Shown: one piece after another, positions 8,640-19,748 of the stretch
How positions within the stretch are numbered: position 1 is the stretch's first letter
How the letters are laid out: each line of letters begins with the position of its first letter
NCBI GenBank assembly: GCA_030323885.1
Contig: CM059194.1
Location: 12,386,963 to 12,450,962, forward strand
Source: Branchipolynoe longqiensis
Lineage: Eukaryota; Annelida; Polychaeta; Phyllodocida; Polynoidae
Direction: 5' to 3'
DNA length: 64,000 nt
Notes under the pieces: generated by a model
What the model was told of the DNA's origin: nothing
Databases searched by the model: none
What the model saw: only the letters and a program-made list of their open reading frames with translations
Made by a program: the position numbers and the translations under genes

Positions 8640-9632
8640 GCCAGCCGACAGCACGGATGAGGAGCCTGGTTACGGCACACACCACGATGAACACAGCACG
8701 GTATGTAAAATTCCCAACAACAACAACTCTGTATGCAATGAATGTAACACCCCTGACGAGCCCACCAACAACAAAGGCGTCACCTGGAGGAGACGCCACC
8801 TGAACTTGACATATTACCGTGTAACTGTAGCCCAATATATACTCTGATACATGTGATGCTGGCGCAGAGGGTGTCAGGAGTGACCACGCTCCCTCCGGCG
8901 CTGCCTACAATGCCCACCATGCCATGACAACCACTAGTGACATCATGAACTGTATTTGTGCCAATGAATCGGACTGCACCACCTGTAACTCCAACTTCGG
9001 CACCACAGGCAGTGATAGTGACAGCGGCCACCAGCCCGATGAACACACATGATGACCTATCAAAATGTATATGTGCTGATGAATCAGACTGCAGCGTATG
9101 CAATGACCGGGCATGTGAGCCCTACGGGGACGACGATGATGGCAGCAGCAGCGGCAGGGATGTTCCCCCAGTGGCAGACGGTGTCAACGGGGATGGCGTA
9201 AGGAAACGCCCACGCTGTGAATGTAGTGGGGTGTGTGGATGGGACTGTGCGATGTACACCGGTGACAGCAGCCTCTACTTTCCCCGCATAACGCCAGGTG
9301 GCAGCACCAGCAGCATTGACCGACAGAATCACAGCCGCCACTATGCACACTGTAATACTGGTGGCACCACCCAACAAGATGGGAGCCGAACTGACAACGA
9401 CAACAGTCCCGGGGAGCCCAGCGGTGCACAACATGGAGACGCCCACCCCGGCAACGGCCACGCCCACACCCACCCGGACAACAACGTGAACGCTACACCG
9501 GACACAGTCCGTGAAACCAAGCGCCTCAGGGTGATGACCCGCGAACAACACGATGCACCCGACGCACCTGACTCAGACGAACAGCCGGGGATACACTACA
9601 CTTCCACTGATATCCCCTCAATAATACCGTAG
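8640..9632 (+). pseudogene. DIRS-A pol N-terminal Cys/Asp-rich extension
   Basis: Two frames (8620-8847 and 8958-9632) encode an unusual low-complexity region with spaced cysteines and aspartates (CICADESDCSVCNDRACEP and CECSGVCGWDC), then a His/Thr/Asn-rich linker. The sister element E carries an equivalent region (minus strand, about 40650-41380) with CDSDSCTECEQRD-type spacing. It lies directly before the IWP module and RT, so it is most likely the N-terminus of the pol polyprotein and not a separate gene. Cys spacing suggests metal binding, but this is inference. The frame is shifted near 8850 and again near 9610. Confidence 0.55.
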
Positions 9633-10915
9633 CACACTTGATGCCATCTGGCCACGCCCACTTGAAGACCAATGGGCCCAGCATGCGGAATACCTCGCAA
9701 TCTACAACGAGGTTCGCCGTACAGCACTCCCCAACTATTTGGGGGCCAGGATACCAATACCTTCTGGCCTAAATATCCCACAATGGAGGAACATGCTCGA
9801 CGGATACCACAACTACAAGATAGTCAACTACCTGGAGTTCAGCTGGCCGGCAGATTATGCTGCCGACACGCCCCCCACACTGACTATGACTAACCATGTG
9901 AGAGACGTTGCCCAACTGGATGCGATCAGGGCATACATATCTACAGAAAAGGGCCATGGAGCACTCCTCGGACCATTCCACAAGCCCCCCTTCTACCACT
10001 GGACGTAGATCAGCCCGATCATGACCCAACCAAAAAAGAACACTACTGACAGGTGGGTCATTGTTGACCTTAGCAGGCCGAGGGGGAGCAGCGTGAACTC
10101 AGGAATTAAGAAAGGGCACTACCAAGGACGCCCCTGCACATACAGCCTCCCCAGGATAATGGATGCATCGGATGAGGTGGCCCGGGTGGGGCGAAGGGCG
10201 TATGCATGGGGAGCAGACCTCGCCAGGGCATACAGGCAACTCAGGACATGCCCCCTCTCCACCCCCCTCCTTGGCATAGTGGTTGCTGGTCAGTATTATA
10301 CTGACGTGGCCCCACGCTTTGGGTGCCGCATCTCATCAATGGCATGTGCCAGGACGATTAACACAGTTGTATACCTCCTTCGAAACCGAGGCCACTTCGT
10401 CCACTGCTACCTCGATGACTTTGCGGGCATGGCACCCACCAGTCAAGAGGCAGAGAGAGCGTACCACGACTGCCTAAGAATCAGCTCGGCCTCGTCGTCT
10501 CACCGAACAAGTGCACACCGCCCACAAAGGTCATAGAATGGCTGGGCTTCCGGCTAGACATCGACAGGATTCCTTCACCGAGTGCGAAAAGTGGGCCGGC
10601 CCTAGTCAGGCCTCCTGAAAAGACCTCCAAAAACTGGTGGGTTGACTCCAAGATGTAGCTAAATGTGTCACCCCTGCCAGACGCTTCATGGCCAAGAATA
10701 GATGAAGCACTGAGGCAGGCCCGCTTCACCGGCAGCCAACAAGTACATGACAAACTATGGGCCAACATCCGCTGGTTCTTGGAGTTTACCAGATGCTCCA
10801 AACGGCTTGGTACTCCTCCCGAGCGATCCCAAACTCCCCTGGGTGATCGAATGTGACTCATCCCTCAGGGGGGACAGGGCATACTCGCCCAGAGAGTACT
10901 ATGGCCAGCAAAACC
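9618..10915 (+). pseudogene. DIRS-A reverse transcriptase and first half of RNase H
   Basis: Order of blocks: DAIWP, then GARIPIPSGLNIPQW, NYLEFSWPAD, LLGPFHKPPF, an in-frame stop, then MTQPKK-x-WVIVDLSRPRG, YSLPRIMDA, ADLARAYRQL, DVAPRFGC and the catalytic HCYLDDFAG (YxDD box, about 10400). A frame change near 10480 leads into SPNKCTPPTKVIEWLGF, and LPWVIECDSSLRG (the start of RNase H with its first catalytic Asp) ends at YYGQQN where the 7.8-kb insert begins. The blocks match DIRS-type RTs, which make cDNA for recombinase-mediated circular integration. At least two frameshifts and one stop make it non-functional. Confidence 0.8.
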
Positions 10916-11912
10916 ACCCAACCCGCGGTCATGCAGCTTTCTGACTCTACGTATAAATGGTCAAGGAGTGATTCAATGTCTTTTTTATCAGAACGACTGA
11001 CTGCGCGGTATGTCACTATTTTTATGTGGCTCACTCTACCAAAGGGCAAGCTGTACCTGCTTTCCAGAAATGTCAGTTGTTCTTGGCAGAAGGGCCCCTG
11101 ACACACCGAGGTGGTCTTTATGTACACTGAGCCTGCAATAGCCTACGTTGGCCCTGGGAGGGCGGCTGAGCTTACATATTTTGTTCACGTCAAAATACAA
11201 AAAGACTGAGTCTACATAAGCCGTTCTCATGGCTGACAAGATGGCTCAGCTTACATAGTTCGTCCAGTGTTGGATATTTTTTGAGAAGCTGATAAACTCT
11301 GTATTTACCGCAATATATTTAATTATTCATTACTTTATATGATTCTCCATTTACGTTAAGTTACGTTAAGTTACATTTTCAACGATAAACTACGCATTGG
11401 TGTAGTTGTCACAATACGCGATTTATATTGGACGCAATAAAATCACAAAATATTTTGTCCCCATAAATATACGAATATACAAATAGACTTCTCTTCTATT
11501 GCACCTTATTATGGCTGAAAAATAGTCAGGGGTTTCCTCCCCTGTTTTATTTCGGTTTGTTAGCCTTTGTTTTGTTTTGGTTCAGTGTATTTATTGGTCC
11601 CTTCCATAGGCACTAGGTGGTGCCATCATTAATTTTCAGGGTTCTAACCTAATATCTCCAGGTGGCAGCATCAGACCGACAGAGGTCAGACGGTCATCTT
11701 CTTTTCCAGTTGCGAATCTTCCCGCCCGATGGCACCACCTGCGCGAATGATACTTCATGTCCTTACCGCTAGGAGTCTCACCCGTGTCTCACTGATTGAC
11801 AGTGTTTGACCATGCCACACCACACCGCTCTCACACTACACTCACACTCACACCTTCTCACACTCTTCTGTATACCTCTCACCCGCACACCTTCTCTCCC
11901 CAACGATCAAGA
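10916..11912. other. Left part of insert; presumed upstream region of spliced gene
   Basis: No coding frame with recognisable features. AT-rich stretches include two tandem copies of TTACGTTAAG near 11353-11370. The 200 bp before the ATG at 11913 are CT- and CA-rich (CACACTACACTCACACTCAC), which would suit an initiator-type 5' region. I see no clear TATA box. Confidence 0.35.
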
Positions 11913-14900
11913 ATGTCTTCCCGAAGTGTTCTCGACGCTACATGTGTAAGTATTTGACTTATATCCATCTATTTCGGTATCCTTCTATTTCAGGTTTCTG
12001 TTAGGTTTAGGGTTTATTATTTCTTTTCCCGTCTCTTATTGCCTGTGAAATTAATTCCGAATCTTCCGTCGATTTAAAATATGTCGATTTTTATATGTAG
12101 ATTTATCTAGCTAGATTTACAATCATTTCTTTAGGTTTGTTCTTGTTTTGTTTTGCAGACTGTGGTTTCCACCACAGCCGAGCAGCGGGCTATTCTGCAG
12201 CGCTTTTTCGACGAAGGCTTGGTCAGCACCTCCAAGCCGTTCGAGCTGCAGAGGCCGCTGCAGAGGCTGCTGCAGAGGCCGCCAATATGTCATTGCGGGC
12301 AGTCAAGGTTCGGATAAATTAGTCATTCCCCCCCCCATCCCCCTCTTGTGCAATTTTACTAGAGTGGTTCGGGTAGGAGGGTAGGGTAGGAGCGTGTGTG
12401 ATTACGGTGATTAGGGTCAATAGGTCAATTGTTTAAAGCAACCGAGAAGTAATGTGATACGAAACGGTTCCCATCATACACCCTTGAACAAACTGCTAAC
12501 CGCTAACTGCCAACCGCCACCAAGTGACCTCACATTCTCAACTCTTAGTTTTACCAATAGATCTTAGCTATATTGCGAGAACTGGAATATTTTTTTAGAA
12601 AAGAACCAGAAAATGCTTGTAAATTAAATGGAGAATCCATATGAAATTTATACCTGGGTCCTCATAGTACTTTGAACCAAATACAAGTCTTAAACATATT
12701 TTGCCGATTTTCGCGTTTCTCCCTCTAGGTGCGTATCAGCAACATGCGACGGACTGCCCAGGAGCGGGCCCTTCTGGCCGCTTCCGCATCTGCTGCCATG
12801 GACCCAGAGATCATGCGTCAGAAGGGCCGGCTGTCCGTGCAGCAGTCGAAGCGCACAACGGGTTTCGACCTCTACAAGCGCTCCACCCAGTCCAGTAAGT
12901 TCTTTAGATTTCCTCTCAATGTTAAACCTGACTCGATGTCTTTTTATCGGTTATCAGTTTTCAAGTTAGCGGACCTACATTTCACTGTTATTATTTACCA
13001 CATGTTACATACATAATGTTAAAATTGCTATTTTTGCGGATTTCTAATAAACACTTTGTATGCCTGTTTTGGTACACACTTGAATATCGTTTTAGCATCA
13101 TAGCTTTCACAACAACCTTAAATGTTGCTTGTACATAAAAAAACTACAAACAATAATTAATTGAATTTAATTCTTAATTTTTAACTCTTCAGCCCCAGGC
13201 AGTTTCGCTGAAAAGCATACTGCTTGGTTGGAGGGGTGGAGGTCGCTTCTGCCCACTGATCGCGAAGCTTATCAAGACGATGCCTGGCAACTCGCTCAGT
13301 TGAACCTCGACGAAATGACCCGTGAGGAGCGTGTTGCCGCGGTTAACACCTCTTACCACCGTCTGTGCAAGGAGGTATATTAGTGGGTCATAATACATCT
13401 ACCTAATGTGGACCCCGATATGTAATGATGATATCCTTTCAGAATTGTTTTATATGTCAATTTATTTAACTTTTTTGCCTCGTTTATAATTCGCTTTTAC
13501 CTTATTATTCCATAATGTTCGTTCCTTGTGTCTGTTATATATTGATCTTTTTTTCTAGCTTCGTGTTCTAGCTTCGTTTAGAATTGGCATTTACCTTGTT
13601 AAGGTTTACTTTGTGTGCTTTGATTTGTGGGGTTTACTTTGATCCAGGCACGCTTGCTGCGCTACCTCAACACAGACGGTGAGGTGGATTTGTTGCTTTT
13701 CATGAAGTCGAAGTGGGGCAACGTGGACATCTGCTCCGGCACTGCCCCTGACTTCTTGGAACAAAACTGGTCCATCTTCAGGGACTGGTTCCTTTGCAAT
13801 CATGGTTCTTTGTTTTTCTCACTAGCAAACATGTCGATATTCTAACCTCTGTTTTACCTACCTGCTTATCTTTTTCATTATTTTGTTCATCCAACTGCAT
13901 TCTGCATTTTTTTTAAACCAGAGCGGGATGGCACCGTGCCCGTCATGGCATCCTCCTCTTCAGCTGTCCCTGCTGCTGCCCCTGCTGCTACCTCCGCTGC
14001 TGCCTATGCTGCTGCATCTGCTCCTGCCCCTGCTTCTGCTCCCACCCCACCCAGGAGCGCCAAAGAATGGATGCGCGTCACATATCTGACCAAACTGCAG
14101 GATGCTCTGGGTACGATATAAAACTAGCTAACCTTTACGATATAAAACTTGATGACCTTTATGATTTTAAATCCCTGTCCCATATTGATATCACCAAAAT
14201 GTATATTGCAATATAGTTTTGTTAATACCCGGTAAAAATTGTTTGCACTTTATTTATTTTATTGAAATATGATCAAATCTAAAAAAAAACACTATCTTGC
14301 GCAATAACCGTATGCTCCGGATAACTTTTTCTTTTTTAATTACAGTAGGTCACTTTGTAGCATGACTACCTTCACCACCCACTGACAACATATATATATA
14401 TGATGTTCACTTACTCACCTTGTAATTTCTTGTTTTCAGAAGTCTTTCTTGGTGGACATACCGCAGGCTTCAATGTGGGAAGGGTCCTGCCGGAAGCCCT
14501 TGCTAAACTAGGGGCAGTCATGGTGGGTCTTCCTGGTCCAATTGTCAACCTGAATGCGCTACGTAAGGAGTACTTCCTCACCATCATGGCGGCTGACATT
14601 TCGATCGTAAAGGCCCCTGTGAGTGTTCCTGTTGAGGTCTGTGTTGAGATTCCCCACCGACCTGTCCAGGTATCTCCCACAGTTCCGTGCACATCAAGTT
14701 GTACCGATCGCGCAGCTGCAGTTCCCCCCCAGCCAACTGTAGCTGCACCCTTGGTGGAGTCTGACAGCACTTGGGAAATGGCTGTTGTACCCATAGCCAT
14801 TGAGAATGAGGATGGTGTGCTACTTGGTTGTAGTCAACCATCGTCCTCCTTGGCTATGAGCCCAACTGAGGTTTGTGTCATATCTCCTCCAACAACTATC

Positions 14901-14990
14901 AGAAAGGCCTTCAAACAAGCATCCCTGCTTGACTTTATGCAGTCGTCGGCGAGCGGAAGTAAGGGGCACAAGCGCGGTGCTCCCCGATGA
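11913..14990 (+). CDS. Seven-exon gene: homeodomain-like plus HMG-like protein
   Basis: Exons: 11913-11943/11945, 12159-12307, 12729-12894, 13193-13374, 13648-13804, 13922-14110, 14440-14990. Introns are GT-AG and phases agree, giving about 474 residues if exon 1 ends at 11943. The stronger donor (GTAAGT after 11945) shifts frame. In that frame exon 2 reads TAEQRAILQRFFDEG, like homeodomain helix 1. The other frame gives ANMSLRAVK, and exon 3 VRISNMRRTAQER, like helix 3 (family WFQNRR). Either a 2-nt alternative donor or a small indel reconciles them. Exons 3-4 carry FDLYKR, then WRSLLPTDREAYQDDAWQL, resembling an HMG box. Later exons hold an Ala/Pro linker and a C-terminal domain with LDFMQSS near the end. 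This is probably a nuclear DNA-binding protein. Family unrecognised. Confidence 0.7.
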
Positions 14991-15216
14991 ATTGGAAAAT
15001 ATTGTTTAATTTAACTCTATATTGTGTATTTTAACTGTATGTATTTAATACTTTTATAAATATATATACTTTTGTAAATATATATCTTTAAGAATTTTGT
15101 ATATATATATATATATATACTATTTGTAGATTTGTATATTGTGTAAATTTGTATTCTAACTGTATATAGTTCTTTATATTTCATAATTTAGTATATATAT
15201 TGTTACAGGTGTATAA

Positions 15217-15222
15217 AATAAA
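15217..15222 (+). terminator. AATAAA polyadenylation signal of the seven-exon gene
   Basis: AATAAA lies 227 bp after the stop codon (14988-14990), at the end of an AT-rich 3' untranslated region with TATATA repeats (15099-15118). Confidence 0.55.
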
Positions 15223-15375
15223 AAGAAGTTATTTGGGCACTACTCCTTTGTTTGCATTTTCGCTTATACAAAAATACACCATCCCGATGATACACAATAA
15301 ATGTGAATATCCATCCCCTTCGATACAAAACGTGTTCGGAATTTCTATTTAAATGCATTGCCAATGGCCGGCTAA

Positions 15376-15591
15376 GCCCACTAGTACCGACACGCCACCA
15401 AGTGTCCGCTAAAGTAACTACACCAAATGTCCCCCATGGACGTGTAAGCCCACTAGTACCGACACACCACCAAGTGTCCGCTAAAGTAACTATGCCAAAT
15501 GTCCCCCATGGACGTGTAAGCCCACTAGTACCGACACCCCCACCAAGTGTCCGCTAAAGTAAATACGCCAAATGTCCCACTTTGCTATAGT
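15376..15591. repeat. 72-bp minisatellite, three copies
   Basis: Units start at 15376, 15448 and 15520 with GCCCACTAGTACCGACAC and end in CCAAATGTCCC. The third copy is slightly degraded. The 84-residue frame at 15303-15557 is a product of the repeat, because 72 is a multiple of three. Confidence 0.9.
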
Positions 15592-16229
15592 TTACTAAGA
15601 AATACCATGGGGGAGATGATTACCTATCGTCAGTTATCAATTTGTGTTTGGTGGGATATTATTTTTAAGGGCCCACTTAAGACTGACAATGTACATATCT
15701 CCTATATATATGTTTTGCACGAGCTGTATTTAATATTTTATATATTTGCATCGGATGATTACTGACAAAATTTACATGTCAGTTAGTTTACTGGGGGGGA
15801 GGATGGGGGGGGGGGGACATTTACTGTAATCGAGATTCACAAACTTTAAATGTCAGATATTTTACTGGGGGAGTATTTTTTATATTTGTTATATTTCTTT
15901 TATTGAGGCTGTATTTATACTGTCCATAGCATGTAAGCCCGGGTACCCAGGCTTGTTTTCAATGCTGACAAGCTGTAGTTTTGGTGTTGTCTTACCAATC
16001 AGTAGCTGCTGATAAGTTATTCTATTGTCTGCATTTCAGTAGCAGATAGATAGTCTGTTGGTATGTTTCTATGTTAGTTTTTTTTGGGGGCCCTCTTGGC
16101 ATTGTATTTTTGTTCTATTCTTATTACTATGTTAGTTGTTTTCTTAAGGTTCTATGTTAGTGCTTTGGGGTTTTCTTGGGAAGAGTTTTCTGCTTTTTTC
16201 TACTTAATTCTATACTAGCCTATTTTATT
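15592..16229. other. No gene; G-rich tract and AT-rich DNA
   Basis: Contains a G-run near 15792-15820 and loosely repeated motifs (ATGTCAGTTAGTTTACTGGGGG and ATGTCAGATATTTTACTGGGGG, 15776 and 15851). No supported frame. Confidence 0.4.
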
Positions 16230-17850
16230 TACATGTCCATAGGCCTGTATGTAATAGGTGGTTGAGTTATGTTTGTTTGAATTTGATTTGACTTATATTG
16301 TTGTTAGATATGTTATCTGGCTTATATATTTCTGGTTGTCCCACCCTGGTCTGTCCAGTTGGGGGCCATGACATAACACCTGCCCCCTTGTGGTGCAGTT
16401 CAGTTGGGGTTTCCAGTTTTTATTTTGCACAGATATTTTTTGTATGTTTTTAGGTCAGGGATTTGTTTTTCTTTCACCGTTTGGGAATTCCATGCCTTGG
16501 CGGCCATTTCCAGCGTGCTCCTTTCATGGGCTTTGATTCAGCTTCTGGTCTGCCTTAGTAGTGGTGCCTTGCTTGCTCTGGGGTCCCTTAGTGGTTGGGT
16601 TAGATGCTTAATGTCTTGGCTATATCCATATGCTAATGTTTTTAGGTGGATTATTCTTCTGTTTTCTAGTAGCTTTCCTTTAGTTCTTTTGTGTAGGTCA
16701 TAAGTGGGGTGTAGTCTACTTTCAGGCAGATTTTTAGGGCCCTACTTTGTAATATCTGCAATTTTGTTAGTAGCTCTTTTTTAGCACCCATGTAAATTAC
16801 ATCCCCATAGTCAAAGTAGGGGAGTTCCATGCCTTTGAAGATTTTTATTGACATATCTTGTGTCATATAGTTTCTTAGTTTAGCAAATAGCCATAGTTTG
16901 TGGTTTACCATTTGTATGATTTTTGTTACACACAGATTGTAGTTTAGCTGGCTATCTAGTTTTAGATTTATTTGCATTGATGGTTATTTTATTGGATTCA
17001 CACCAGCCGTCCAGCTTTAGCAGGAGGTTGTTCAGTTTGCTTGCTATCTCCTCTACTGTGCTTCCTTCTGCATATACGACAGTGTCATCCTCATATAGCT
17101 GGAGACATTCTGTCTCCAGCCATTTCTCTAGGTCGTTTATGTATAGTATAAATAGTAGTGGTCCCAGGACTGATCCTTGGGGTACACCACAGATGACAGT
17201 TTGTTGGTCTGAGAGTGTACCATTTACTTTAGTTTGTTGCTGTCTGTTGTTTAGGTAGCTTTTTATCCAGTTTATTGATTTGGATTTAATGCCAATGTTG
17301 TCTAATTTTCTTATTAATATGCTGTGGTCTACAGTGTCAAAGGCTTTGCTGAAGTCGATGAAGGCTGCTCCAACTAATTTCTTCTGGTTCAATGATGCCA
17401 ACACATCACTTGTTAGGTTTGCTATTGTTTTTGATGTGGAGTGTAGTTTTCTGAAACCTCCTTGCCTCTTATTTAGTATATTGTTTTTTTCCAGATGCTC
17501 ATTTATGTGCCTGTTGAATATTTTTTCAATTAGCTTGCCTGGTGTTGGCAAGATTGATATTGGTCTGTAGTTCCCCATGTTTTGTTTGTCACCGCTTTTG
17601 TAGATGGGGGTGATGATTGCCATCTTCCATGCTGTGATGAAGTGTCCCTGTTCAAATGATATGTTGAACAGGTCGACCATGATATATGGGATGGCTTGGA
17701 GCGCCTCTTTCAGTATTTTCGTGGGGATTCCATCTATTCCACTTGGTTTGTTTTCATCTATGTCATTTATTAGTTGTGTTAGTTCTTTTAGGTCAGTTTT
17801 GCAGGTGGGGATTTCATCCTGGATATTTTCTGACTGGGAGTATTGAGTAA
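16230..17850 (-). pseudogene. LINE (CR1-superfamily-like) ORF2: reverse transcriptase, 5'-truncated
   Basis: The minus-strand frame enters at about 17846 with SGIDGIPTKILKEA and continues in one open stretch to 16952: KMAIITPIYKSGD, NYRPISILP, IEKIF, GFRKLHSTSKTI, FIDFSKAFDTVDH, GVPQGSVLGPLLFILYIND and a catalytic box LYEDDTVVYA (YADD changed to YEDD). A frame change near 16950 leads to the thumb and C-terminal part (LLTKLQILQSRALKICLKVDYTPLMTYTK), to about 16666. The remaining 3' part is degraded and fades near 16230. These blocks are those of a non-LTR reverse transcriptase. The 5' truncation, lacking endonuclease, is typical of LINE insertion. The same C-terminal motif (LQNRALKVCLQV) occurs at 33.8 kb. 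Confidence 0.85.
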
Positions 17851-18716
17851 AAACATTTCTCGATTAGGAAAGAAATGTGCTCAAGCAAAAGTTTCTCACG
17901 TTATTCTTGTCATAGCGTCAACCCGGCGCCCATAAATAAAACCACCCCCACCCCCACCATCAACCAAGGTCCTGGAGTGGTACACGTTGTACCTGCTATT
18001 ACTCGTTTGCTTTAGCAAACATTACAATGACATACTATTTGAGAGATAATCTACTCTAGTCTAGTCCATATTGTGAAATAAAAAATAAGTGGGGATATCG
18101 TTTTGTCTTGTGCACATTACTAAATACACACTTAATACCTGAATAAAACGACTATTTTTGGTTTTAATCATTTTAATTGTTTAAGTGTTAATCGGACAAA
18201 CGCAGCCGTTGATAAGCGATACTGAGCTGGAGTAAAGCGACGAAAGTAGAGATATGGGGACCGTAATTGCGTTTCAGTAAATTTAAGTATATAGGTCACA
18301 TGTGAATTCACCTGAACACTATATTTAAGAGGCATCAGGTTCGTTTTGTGGTGTTAAGCAGAACGCATTTGAGAATATATATATACTTGCATAAATACCG
18401 ATGTAGGGATGGCTAACTCCACACAAAAGGTTGTTTTGACAACAATCAACTATGAAATGTTGTGAGCGGCTGTAGCAGTTTCCATCAGATGTGGAGGTGG
18501 AGAATAAACAAAGACAGTATATGGAGAACTCAACACTAGAGGCCTATGCTTAGGCCTGCTGGCCTAAATTAATTTCCAATGATTGAATTTCGAATATCTC
18601 ATTATATGAACTCACCATAAACCGATTTTAAACCACGATAAAATAAAACAACAAACAATGCAAATCAATGCTCCTAATATACTGTTGTTGTTGTTGTTTG
18701 TTGCGCGTTACATGTG
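17851..18716. other. Right end of the 7.8-kb insert, no gene
   Basis: AT-rich, no supported frame. It ends in a (GTT)n run (about 18683-18701) followed by the right copy of GCAAAACC at 18717-18724. Confidence 0.4.
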
Positions 18717-19116
18717 GCAAAACCCAGACAGGCTAAAGACCAGCACCACAAATATTGCCCACCGCGAGGCCATCAACCTAGTGGTAGCACTTAAAGCCCT
18801 AGCCCCACCTCACCCGGACAAGTACCACATAACAATTAATACTGACAATGCTGCGAGCCAACAAGTCTTGAACAATGGCACAGGCTGCGACAAGACGCTC
18901 ACAGCATGCGCGCGAGAGATATGGCTCTTTGCCACAACACACTCATGTGAGGTAGAATTACTCCACAATCCCGGATCCGACCTCATTCTGGCAGATGCGC
19001 TGAGCAGGCGATCCCCAGACAGCAAAGCTTGGGCCGTCGCATCCACACTCTGCAATAGCCTAGCGATAACTGAAAGTAGTGGAAACTTTAATAATGTATT
19101 TACCGCGGGGCTGTAG
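18717..19116 (+). pseudogene. DIRS-A RNase H, second half
   Basis: The frame continues the RNase H interrupted at 10915: NIAHREAINLVVALKALAPP, then TINTDNAASQQVLNNG (a catalytic TDN), WLFATTHSCEVELLHNPGSD and LILADALSRR. The same order is found in element E (NITHLEAINLVVALRTLAPP) and in DIRS-G (HKPVADLVLADTLSHAH). RNase H removes RNA from the RNA-DNA hybrid. The first Asp of the active site lies on the other side of the insert. An open frame begins upstream at 18658 inside the inserted DNA, so a start there is fortuitous. Confidence 0.85.
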
Positions 19117-19119
19117 ATA

Positions 19120-19748
19120 ACCTGGGTAGCTCACACATATTTGCTTCTCGTGCCCGAGGTTATACAGACGAACAGCACAAATGCATCCTCAACCTGTACT
19201 TTGCAGGACTAACAGTGGGCACTTGGAAAAACAAATCGGTCCAAGCGAGACAGTACACCGACTTCACAACTCAACACCGGGCCTACCCACTTGCCCCATC
19301 TCAGTACGATATACTAGCCTATATATCATACCTGAAAGAAAAACTGACAATGCCAGGAGTGGTTCTCAACTACCTGAGTGGGGCAAAAACCTAGGTGCAG
19401 CTGTTTCTGCATTCAGCACATACCCCGTCACCCTGATGAAGCGAGGTGTGCAACGGCTCACCCCACACACCCCGCGTCAGGCCCTGCCCCTCACTCCAGA
19501 TGACCTGCTCCAGGTGGCCCAATACCTCGCATCGGCGGGCCCCATGGCGAGAGTACTAAAAGCAGCAATCCTGATAGGATACTACACCCTTCTCCGCCAA
19601 GGGAACCTCACACACACGGGAGCAACGACTGACCCAGCCTACCTGGTGCTAGTTCTGGCCATTCCCGGTTCCCCCTGCTGCCCGCTGGCAGCATGGCTAG
19701 CGTATGTCACCTACCACGTCCACTCGGGCCAGCCTTCCTGGTGGGGCG
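19120..19748 (+). pseudogene. DIRS-A tyrosine recombinase, N-terminal domain and Arg box
   Basis: Across three frames: LYFAGLTVGTW, SQYDILAYISYL, VVLNYLSGAKT (N-terminal SAM-like core-binding domain), then DDLLQVAQYLASAGPMARVLKAAIL, IGYYTLLRQGNL with the first catalytic Arg, then the strand region CPLAAWLAYVTYHVH and GPAFLVG, where Gypsy-A interrupts. Element E has the same blocks (LYFAGLTAGTW, VVLNYIRGAKTWVQLF, CPVKAWQAYHTY). The enzyme would integrate circular cDNA without target duplication. Frame changes near 19190, 19390 and 19640 make it dead even without the insertion. Confidence 0.8.

Larger units (their letters stand above)
10916..18716. mobile_element. 7.8-kb insertion in DIRS-A with 8-bp flanking repeat
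   Basis: The DIRS-A RNase H stops at YYGQQN (10908-10915) and resumes at WQNPDRLKTSTTNI (from 18714). Both edges carry GCAAAACC (10908-10915 and 18717-18724), read in the same codon phase, as expected of an 8-bp target-site duplication. Comparison with element E (YYGQAYPDDL...NTSNITHLEAINL) shows that nothing else was lost. The insert holds a complete spliced gene (11913-14990), a 72-bp minisatellite and a LINE remnant. I could not find terminal inverted repeats at its ends. Eight-bp duplications are typical of hAT, P and KDZ/Zisupton transposons; without a transposase, the type is open. Confidence 0.65.

Noticed and set aside
9084..9551. 155-residue minus-strand ORF opposite DIRS-A pol
   Set aside because: Shadow of the plus-strand Cys/Asp-rich frame; Val/Ala-rich with no domain.
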